A stretch of DNA of 64,000 nucleotides, from positions 1 through 64,000 of the forward strand of contig JBMONB010000074.1 of assembly GCA_049325315.1 (NCBI GenBank), given 5' to 3'. The notes beneath the pieces are model-generated. The model saw only the letters and a list, made by a program, of their open reading frames with translations. It was not told where the DNA came from and searched no databases. Position numbers and translations under genes: made by a program. Below are positions 58,052 to 64,000 of the stretch, piece after piece (the stretch's first letter is position 1; every line of letters begins with the position of its first letter). This DNA is from JAWLHU01 sp049325315. Lineage in GTDB: Bacteria; Bacillota; Sulfobacillia; Symbiobacteriales; Symbiobacteriaceae.

Positions 58052-60775
58052 CTACATCTTGCGCAGCATCTCCAACCGGGCCTTGATCGAGTTCAGCTTC
58101 TCCTCGAAGGCTGCCGCCTCCTCACGGGTCTTCTCGATCACCTCGGGCTTGGCCTTGGCCAGGAAGCCCTCGTTGGCCAGCTTGTTCTTCAGCTTGGTCA
58201 TGTCGGCCTCGGTGGCGTTCGCCTCCTTGGTCAGCCGCTCGATCTCCTTGGGAATGTCGATCAGGCCGCCCACCGGGACGTAGATCTCGACGCCGGGCAG
58301 CACCGCCGTGGCGGCGTTCTGGGGCTTCTCCTCGGCCGTGGCCTGGAGCGTCAGGTTGGCCGTCTTGCCCAGGTTCTCGATGAAGGAGCGGCCCTCCTCG
58401 AGGATCTGCAGCGCCTCGGGCGTGGAGGCCATCAGCGTGGCGTCGATCTTGGCGTGCTCGCCCAGGCGGAACTCGGCCCGAACCGACCGGAGCGCCTTGA
58501 TGGAGTCGACGATCAGGCCCATGCGGCTCGCCGCCTCGGTATCCTCCCAGGCGCCGAGGGCGATGGGGTACGGGGTGACAGCGATCGAGGGCTTCAGCTC
58601 GGACAGGCCGGCCTGGCGGGCGATCTCCGGGGCGATCGCCACCTGCTTCGACTGGGCGGGCAGCTTCTGCCAGATCGCCTCGGTGACGAAGGGCATGAAC
58701 GGGTGGAGCAGGCGCAGGGTGGACTCCAGCACGATCGCCAGCGTCTCCTGGGCAGCCGCCCGGGATGAATCCTCCTTGTTGTAGAGGCGGGGCTTCACCA
58801 GCTCGATATACCAGTCGCAGAACTCGGACCAGACGAACTCGTAGATCGTCCGGGCCGCCTCGCCGTACTGGTACTCGCCCAGCAGCCGGTTGGCCTCCCT
58901 GACCGCCTCGTTGCACCGGTGCATGATCCAGCGGTCGGTCAGGTTGTAGTCACCGACGCAGTGCACCTCGTCGGGGTTCCAGTCCTCCAGGTTCATCAGC
59001 ACGAAGCGGCTGGCGTTCCAGAGCTTGTTGGCGAAGTTCCGGGCCGCCTCCACCTTGTCGTGGTGGAAGCGAATGTCGTTGCCCGGGGTGGAGCCGGTCA
59101 CCAGCATGAACCGCAGGGCATCGGTGCCGTACTGCTCGATCACGTCGAGCGGGTCGATGCCGTTGCCCAGCGACTTCGACATCTTCCGGCCCTGGCTGTC
59201 GCGGATCAGCCCGTGCAGCACCACGGTGTGGAAGGGCTTCTGACCGGTCAGCTCCAGGCCGCTGAAGATCATGCGGGCCACCCAGAAGAAGAGAATGTCA
59301 TAACCCGTGATCAGCACATCGTTCGGGTAGAAGTAGTCCAGGTCCTTGGTCTTCTCGGGCCAGCCCAGGGTCGAGAAGGGCCAGAGCGCCGACGAGAACC
59401 AGGTGTCCAGGGCGTCTTCGTCTTGCCGGAGCTGCGTGGAGCCGCAGTGGGCGCACTGGGTCGGGTCGGTCTCCTCGCAGGTCTGCTTGCCGCACGCATC
59501 GCAGTACCAGACCGGGATGCGGTGGCCCCACCAGATCTGGCGGGAGATGCACCAGTCCTGGATGTTCTCCATCCAGTGCAGGTAGACCTTGGTGAAGCGC
59601 TCAGGCACGATCTTGATCTCCCCGGACTCCACCGCCTTGGCGGCCGGCTCGGCCAGGGGCTTCATCTTCACGTACCACTGCTTGGAGATCAGCGGCTCGA
59701 CCACGGTGTCGCAGCGGGCGCAGCAGCCCACCGAGTGGCGGTGCGGCTCGATCTTGACGAGCCAGCCCTCTTCCTCGGCATCGGCCACGATCCGCTTGCG
59801 GCACTCATACCGGTCCATGCCGGCGTACTTGCCGCCCTCCTCGGTGATCTGACCCTTCGGCCCAATCACCTGGGGCATCTCCAGGTTGTGGCGCAGGCCC
59901 ATCTCGAAGTCGTTGGGGTCGTGGAAGGGGGTCACCTTGACGCAGCCGGTGCCGAACTCCTTGTCGACATAGCTGTCGGCGATGATTGGAATCAGCCGGC
60001 CGGTCGCCGGGTGCTTCAGCATCTTGCCGACCAGGTTGGTGTACCGCTCATCCTCCGGGTTGACCGCCACGGCGGTATCGCCCAGCATCGTCTCCGGGCG
60101 GGTGGTGGCCACCTCGATGTGACCGGTGCCATCTTCCAGCGGGTAGCGGAAATGCCACATGTGGCTGTCCCGCTCCTCGTATTCAACCTCGATGTCGGAG
60201 AGGGCGGTCTGGTCCTTGGGGCACCAGTGGGTGATCCGGGTGCCCTGGTAGATCAGCCCCTTCTTGTAGAGCTGCACGAAGAAGGAGCGCACCGCTTTGG
60301 AGAGGCCCTCATCCATCGTAAAGGCCTCGCGGCTCCAGTCGACAGAGACGCCCAGCTTTCGCAGCTGACCGTTGATGGTGTTCTGGTACTTCTCCTTCCA
60401 CTCCCAGGTCTTCGCCACGAAGGCCTCGCGACCCAGCTCGTGCCGGGTCGGCCCGCCCGCCTTGCGGAGGTCCTCCTCCACCCGAATCTGGGTGGCGAGG
60501 CCGGCGTGGTCGGTGCCGGGGAGATAGAGGGTCGGATACCCCTGCATCCGCTTCCACCGGATGAGGATGTCGATCATGGTGTTGTTCAGGGCATGGCCCA
60601 GATGGAGCGTGCCGGTGACGTTGGGCGGGGGAATCACGATGGTGAAGGGCTGCTTCCCCTCGACAATGGGCGCCTGGTAGAGCTTGGCGTCCATCCAGTA
60701 CTGGTAGTACTCATCTTCCACCAGCTTGGGGTCGTAGCGTGAGGCGAGTTGTTCAATCTTCTGCTCCTCAGACAT
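58052..60775 (-). CDS. valS: Valyl-tRNA synthetase
   Basis: This 907-residue class I synthetase has the HIGH-type motif PPPNVTGTLHLGHALN near residue 45. An editing (CP1) domain follows with TTRPETMLGDTAVAVNP. A zinc-type region CDACGKQTCEETDPTQCAHCG lies near residue 415-435. The KMSKS motif is GRKMSKSLGN. A C-terminal coiled-coil arm (IEKTREEAAAFEEKLNSIKARLEMLRK) completes the protein. The ATG at 60775 follows GGGAGG, and an in-frame extension upstream runs into the T-box. Expression should rise when uncharged tRNA-Val accumulates. Confidence 0.97.
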   Translation of the reverse strand: MSEEQKIEQLASRYDPKLVEDEYYQYWMDAKLYQAPIVEGKQPFTIVIPPPNVTGTLHLGHALNNTMIDILIRWKRMQGYPTLYLPGTDHAGLATQIRVEEDLRKAGGPTRHELGREAFVAKTWEWKEKYQNTINGQLRKLGVSVDWSREAFTMDEGLSKAVRSFFVQLYKKGLIYQGTRITHWCPKDQTALSDIEVEYEERDSHMWHFRYPLEDGTGHIEVATTRPETMLGDTAVAVNPEDERYTNLVGKMLKHPATGRLIPIIADSYVDKEFGTGCVKVTPFHDPNDFEMGLRHNLEMPQVIGPKGQITEEGGKYAGMDRYECRKRIVADAEEEGWLVKIEPHRHSVGCCARCDTVVEPLISKQWYVKMKPLAEPAAKAVESGEIKIVPERFTKVYLHWMENIQDWCISRQIWWGHRIPVWYCDACGKQTCEETDPTQCAHCGSTQLRQDEDALDTWFSSALWPFSTLGWPEKTKDLDYFYPNDVLITGYDILFFWVARMIFSGLELTGQKPFHTVVLHGLIRDSQGRKMSKSLGNGIDPLDVIEQYGTDALRFMLVTGSTPGNDIRFHHDKVEAARNFANKLWNASRFVLMNLEDWNPDEVHCVGDYNLTDRWIMHRCNEAVREANRLLGEYQYGEAARTIYEFVWSEFCDWYIELVKPRLYNKEDSSRAAAQETLAIVLESTLRLLHPFMPFVTEAIWQKLPAQSKQVAIAPEIARQAGLSELKPSIAVTPYPIALGAWEDTEAASRMGLIVDSIKALRSVRAEFRLGEHAKIDATLMASTPEALQILEEGRSFIENLGKTANLTLQATAEEKPQNAATAVLPGVEIYVPVGGLIDIPKEIERLTKEANATEADMTKLKNKLANEGFLAKAKPEVIEKTREEAAAFEEKLNSIKARLEMLRKM

Positions 60776-60796
60776 GGCGGGCAACCTCCCCAATGA

Positions 60797-61068
60797 TAAA
60801 AGCCCCGGCTGTCCATAAGGACGAGCCGGGGCTCGCGGTACCACCTTACTTCCCTCGCCGTTGAGGACCGGCGAGGACTCTCTTGCGCTGTAACGGGCGG
60901 AACCCGGCACTCCCTACGGTCGCCTGCACGGCGGTTCAGGAGCGCAGCATCAGCGGCGACCTTCGCTCGTGCCTGGCCCAGGAGCCCTTGCACCCGATGG
61001 GGCTCCCTCGCTGCGGGCGGCGATCGAACTACTCCTCCGCGTCAACGCCATTCATACATCTTTGTATA
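60797..61068 (-). ncRNA. T-box riboswitch in the valS leader
   Basis: The antiterminator core AGGTGGTACCGCG lies at about 60834-60848. The competing terminator follows at 60799-60833 (GCCCCGGCT stem, then TTTTAT). The Stem I AGTA bulge motif (GGAGGAGTAG) lies near the 5' end, and a GTC near 60960-60958 may be the valine specifier. The leader is about 290 bases. It stops valS transcription when tRNA-Val is charged. Confidence 0.9.
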
Positions 61069-61074
61069 GAATCA

Positions 61075-61103
61075 ATGATAGGTTCAGGATGCCCCGTTGT
61101 CAA
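61075..61103 (-). promoter_or_regulatory. Sigma-A promoter of valS
   Basis: TTGACA (61103-61098), a 17-base spacer and TATCAT (61080-61075) on the minus strand place the start near 61068, at the 5' end of the T-box. Confidence 0.7.
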
Positions 61104-61119
61104 CTACTGTATGCGAGTT

Positions 61120-61698
61120 CTACCCGGCAATGATCGCCCGCCGGGCCGCCCAGCGGTGGCGGGTCAAGCTCATGAGCACCACGGGGGCGGGGTCCTGCCG
61201 CCGGGAGCTGGGGGCCAGCACCGCCTCCTTGCGGAAGCCGAGCCGCTCGTAAAGGCCAATCGCCCGGGTGTTCGTATCGAAGACCCGCAGGTAGATAGAT
61301 CTCAGGTTCAGTTGCTCGAATCCATAGGCCAGGGAGCAGGCCATCGCCTCGGTCCCGAGCCCGTGCCCCCAGCACCCCTTCTCGCCAATGCAGATGCGAA
61401 TCTCAGCCGTGCCGCTACGCCAGTTGATCTGGGCCAGTTCCACCTCGCCCACGGGCCTGCCGCCGGCCTCGATAATCCAGGCCCGGCAGCTGCGCTGGCT
61501 GCGCAGCGACCGGAACCACGCCTCGGGGGTCTGAAGGTCAAAGCGGCGCCCCATCAGGGCGATGATCGTCGGGTCGGCGTCCCAGGTCTGCAAAATCGGG
61601 AGGTCTGCAGGGCCGACCGGGCGAAGGATTACCGCTGGGCCGGCCATTTCTTCTGTGCCGCCATAGGCTCTCTTCCGTGTACTCTCCGTCGTTTCCAT
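61120..61698 (-). CDS. GNAT-family N-acetyltransferase (RimJ/RimL-like)
   Basis: This 192-residue protein has the GNAT layout: VILRPVGPADLPILQTWDADP, then IEAGGRPVGEVELAQINWRSGTAEIRICIGEKGCWGHGLGTEA with the acetyl-CoA loop, then LRVFDTNTRAIGLYERLGF. The substrate is unknown. No good binding site precedes either the ATG at 61698 or a later in-frame ATG (about residue 18). It lies alone upstream of the valS promoter. Confidence 0.85.
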   Translation of the reverse strand: METTESTRKRAYGGTEEMAGPAVILRPVGPADLPILQTWDADPTIIALMGRRFDLQTPEAWFRSLRSQRSCRAWIIEAGGRPVGEVELAQINWRSGTAEIRICIGEKGCWGHGLGTEAMACSLAYGFEQLNLRSIYLRVFDTNTRAIGLYERLGFRKEAVLAPSSRRQDPAPVVLMSLTRHRWAARRAIIAG

Positions 61699-61865
61699 GC
61701 TGTAAACCCAGCCCGTCCTCTGCTGTAGTCTCGGTTTAACCGGTTATGGGCTGTGGTTTCGACAGGCGACCATGGCCTCCCTTTAGGGAATTTATACTGA
61801 CTGACCCGTGCTGTTGGCCCGGCACCCAATCAGAAGGCGACCTTCCAGGGAAGGCCGCCAACGGA

Positions 61866-62327
61866 TCAGTCTTTCAGTTCCCGATAGATCCGGAACAACG
61901 ACTGGTACAGATGGTCGCGCTGGCTGTCGTTCCAGACTCCAGCGAGGCTCTGCATCTGCTGGGAAAGCTCCTTCTCAATCTCCCGCACCTTTCGACCCTT
62001 TTCAGTGAGCCTGACGGTGATCACCCGCCGATCTTCGCGGTTGCGCTCCCGCGTCAGCCATTCGTCCCGCTCGAGGCGGTCGACGATCCCCGTCACGTTA
62101 CCGCGGCTGCAGTTCAGGTGCTCGCTGAGGCCACCCAGGGTCATGTCCTGGTGCTGGACCGCAGCCAACAGAAGCTGGTACTGAGGTGTTGTTAGGCCAT
62201 AATTCGTGGTAAGGAATTTCTCAAAGCGCCGGGCAACGAGGTCGGAGATGAGCTGAATCAACGGCAGGACCCCCTCCGGCTGGGCAGCCTCCGGAACGTT
62301 GACAGGTATGGGCTGGGCCTGACTCAT
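61866..62327 (-). CDS. MarR-family transcriptional regulator
   Basis: This 153-residue protein has the MarR winged helix (TLGGLSEHLNCSRGNVTGIVDRLERDEWLTRERNREDRRVITVRLTEKG). Dimerisation helices lie at the two ends. AAGGAGGG precedes the ATG. It is divergent from an EamA-type exporter, the usual layout for a local repressor that senses the exported compound. The ligand is unknown. Confidence 0.9.
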   Translation of the reverse strand: MSQAQPIPVNVPEAAQPEGVLPLIQLISDLVARRFEKFLTTNYGLTTPQYQLLLAAVQHQDMTLGGLSEHLNCSRGNVTGIVDRLERDEWLTRERNREDRRVITVRLTEKGRKVREIEKELSQQMQSLAGVWNDSQRDHLYQSLFRIYRELKD

Positions 62328-62393
62328 TCGACTCCCTCCTTCATCTCGTCGTCACTATCCGATAAGTAATTGTTGTTCTTATATTCCACCTCT

Positions 62394-62421
62394 ATTATAC
62401 CAAGCTGGAACGAATAGTCAA
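62394..62421 (-). promoter_or_regulatory. Sigma-A promoter of the MarR-type gene
   Basis: TTGACT (62421-62416), a 16-base spacer and TATAAT (62399-62394) on the minus strand. The 240-base divergent gap also has an inverted pair TATCC/GGATA (62475-62488) that could be an operator for both genes. Confidence 0.6.
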
Positions 62422-62575
62422 CTAGTTTTTTCAAATTTTCCTGTCCATTAGTCAGACAGGTTTATATTGTAACTTATCCCAAAGGATACTGTGGTAGAAT
62501 CACTGTGGACCATGTATGCTTCATTTGCTAGAGTTAGTAGCATCGAACTATCCTATTGTTGGAGGAATGACCCTC

Positions 62576-63502
62576 TTGCGGATTCAGACCTGGCAGGCAG
62601 ACGGCCTCCTCTTGGCCGTTGCGGCGGTGTGGGGTGCCACGTTCCCTTTAGTGAAGAACGCCACCGACCTGAGCGCCGGGGGCGTGCCTACTTACTGGTT
62701 TCTGGCGGCCCGGTTCGGCCTGGCCACCCTTCTGCTGGCTGTGGTCTTCTGGCGACGGCTCCGAAACCTGCCGGTCTCTACATGGGGGGCCGGGGTGCTC
62801 TTGGGGCTCTTCCTCTTTTCCGGCTACGCCTTTCAGACCTTTGGTCTCGCCTATACATCGAGCGCCAAGGCGGCTTTTATTACGGGCCTGGCGGTGGTCA
62901 TCGTACCTGTGCTGGCGGTTGTTTGGCTCAAGCGCAAACCATCCCCGGGCTCATGGCTGGGAGTGGCCGCCGCTACCCTCGGCCTGGGGCTGCTCTCGCT
63001 GAATGCGGACCTGATTCCGACCTATGGCGACCTGCTGATCTTCTTCTGCGCCGTCAGCTTCGCCCTGCATGTGGCCGGGGTAAGCCGGTACGCCGGGAAG
63101 CATGACTCCGTCGCCCTGGCGATCATACAGATCGGCACGGCCGGTCTTCTCTCCGGGGTACTCCACCTGATAGATAAGGGAACACTTGGCCCAGGTGTGG
63201 CCAACGTGGGCTGGTGGAGCGGGCCGAGCCACGTGGTTCTGGCCACCCTGATCTGCGGAGTGCTGGCGACCGCTGCCGCCTTCCTGCTCCAGAACGTCCT
63301 GCAGCCTTACACCACGCCGACCCATACCGCCCTGATCTTCTCGGCGGAGCCTGTCTGGGGTGCGATCTTCGCCTACCTCCTGGCCGGTGAGGTGCTCACC
63401 CCCCGGGGCTATCTGGGCGGCGCCCTGATTCTGGCCGGCATGATTCTGGCGGAGTTGCCTATCGGTGGACGGCCCCGTGCAGCCGTAGCCGAGGGCGACT
63501 AA
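62576..63502 (+). CDS. EamA/DMT-family transporter
   Basis: This is a 308-residue membrane protein with ten hydrophobic segments in two EamA repeats. The first begins VAAVWGATFPLVKNAT and the second has IFSAEPVWGAIFAYLLAGEVL. It probably exports a small metabolite or drug. GGAGGA lies 9 bases before the TTG at 62576; an ATG at 62567 abuts it, and an in-frame ATG at 62516 has no binding site. The divergent MarR-type gene suggests regulated expression. Confidence 0.87.
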   Translation: MRIQTWQADGLLLAVAAVWGATFPLVKNATDLSAGGVPTYWFLAARFGLATLLLAVVFWRRLRNLPVSTWGAGVLLGLFLFSGYAFQTFGLAYTSSAKAAFITGLAVVIVPVLAVVWLKRKPSPGSWLGVAAATLGLGLLSLNADLIPTYGDLLIFFCAVSFALHVAGVSRYAGKHDSVALAIIQIGTAGLLSGVLHLIDKGTLGPGVANVGWWSGPSHVVLATLICGVLATAAAFLLQNVLQPYTTPTHTALIFSAEPVWGAIFAYLLAGEVLTPRGYLGGALILAGMILAELPIGGRPRAAVAEGD

Positions 63503-63509
63503 AGCGAAA

Positions 63510-63545
63510 AGAAAGGCGGCAGTCGTTTTTGACTGCCGCCTTTGG
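63510..63545. terminator. Bidirectional terminator
   Basis: AAAGGCGGCAGTC and GACTGCCGCCTTT form a 13-base-pair stem between convergent genes, with T-rich flanks on both strands. Confidence 0.85.
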
Positions 63546-63550
63546 CCTGT

Positions 63551-64000
63551 CTAGAGCCGGAACTGTTCTACCTGCTTGTGCAGGGCTGTCGCCATTTGAC
63601 CAACCTGATCGGCCAGCCGGACCATCTCCTCCACCGAAGAGCGAACCTGAACGGCCGAGGCAGCCATGGTGGTGGTGGCCAACTGGTTTTTCCGGGCATC
63701 GGACTCCACCTCGGTAATCAATTCCGTGACCGCCTCGACGCTTCCGAGCATCTGCTCGGCGGTCGCGGCGTTCTCCTCCGAGATGGCGGAGAGCTGTACG
63801 GTGGCGTTCACTACCTGGTTGCTGGCTGCCGCGATCTCCTCAGCAGCCGCCGAGATCGACTCGACCTGGGAGTGGGTCTCCCCTACAGCAGTGAGGATTC
63901 GCTCCAGCGCTTCGCCCGCCCGACGGGAGAGCACAACGCCCTGCTCTACGTCTCGGGTGCCCGCCTCCATGGTCTCCACCACGGCGTTGGCGCCGTGGCG
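63551..64000 (-). CDS. Methyl-accepting chemotaxis protein, C-terminal part
   Basis: Only the last 150 residues are inside the window, and the reading frame continues past the right edge. The part seen is a long heptad-rich coiled coil with ISAAAEEIAAASNQVVNATVQLSAISEENAATAEQMLGSVE, typical of the receptor signalling and methylation region. It ends LADQVGQMATALHKQVEQFRL. The tip that binds CheA/CheW and the sensor part lie outside the window. No adaptation pentapeptide is visible at the C terminus. Confidence 0.88.
   Translation of the reverse strand, partial: RHGANAVVETMEAGTRDVEQGVVLSRRAGEALERILTAVGETHSQVESISAAAEEIAAASNQVVNATVQLSAISEENAATAEQMLGSVEAVTELITEVESDARKNQLATTTMAASAVQVRSSVEEMVRLADQVGQMATALHKQVEQFRL

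Noticed and set aside
58919..60742. A 607-codon open frame opposite valS
   Set aside because: It is the high-GC shadow of the synthetase, and its composition is not protein-like.

Overview
The window looks like chromosomal DNA from a high-GC Gram-positive (Bacillota) bacterium, possibly a relative of Symbiobacterium. The grounds are strong AGGAGG-type ribosome binding sites with many GTG/TTG starts, a T-box riboswitch in front of valS, a maf-radC-mreBCD-mrdA-minCDE-rodA cell-shape cluster, a DUF4321 gene beside maf, and Fnr boxes of the Bacillus subtilis type. The genus is an inference. No tRNA, rRNA, CRISPR array or insertion sequence was seen.

Layout. 1-5.1 kb: pyruvate dehydrogenase operon (E1alpha, E1beta, E2, E3) on the minus strand. 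5.3-8.6 kb: an ArsR-type regulator, then an HD-GYP and a GGDEF membrane protein (cyclic-di-GMP turnover). 8.7-11.7 kb: two tandem secreted subtilases with an unusual LWGN-repeat tail. 11.7-15.7 kb: a NapA/NasA-type molybdoenzyme with DmsB- and DmsC-like partners. 16-20.4 kb: a small CPBP protein, a metallo-beta-lactamase-fold hydrolase and a sugar-type ABC importer without ATPase. 20.7 kb: lgt. 21.5-28.3 kb: an operon with four multiheme c-type cytochromes (5, 20, 9 and 9 haem motifs) and a FdnI-like cytochrome b. 28.8-33.9 kb: a second GGDEF protein, small membrane and TPR proteins, a DUF302/ArsR divergent pair and an NAD(P)-binding epimerase-like protein. 33.9-36.7 kb: a solitary PglX-like DNA methyltransferase and a Flp-type pilin. 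36.8-40.4 kb: a tungstate transport locus with a fused HTH/tungstate-binding regulator. 40.4-45.6 kb: lepB, map, a DASS-type transporter and a fused PxpB-PxpC protein. 45.8-55.1 kb: the cell-shape and division cluster. 55.2-61.7 kb: a SPOR protein, folC, a repeat-bounded element, valS with its T-box, and a GNAT acetyltransferase. 61.8-64 kb: a MarR/EamA divergent pair and the 3' end of a chemotaxis receptor.

The most interesting region is 11.7-28.4 kb. A NapA-like reductase with an Fe-S/DmsC membrane module and a multiheme-cytochrome/cytochrome-b operon each have a perfect TGTGA-N6-TCACA box upstream (15893-15908 and 28380-28395). This predicts one anaerobic, Fnr-controlled respiratory regulon. 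The operon includes a 20-haem protein whose C-terminal third is three tandem di-haem modules, and it could carry electrons across a Gram-positive envelope.
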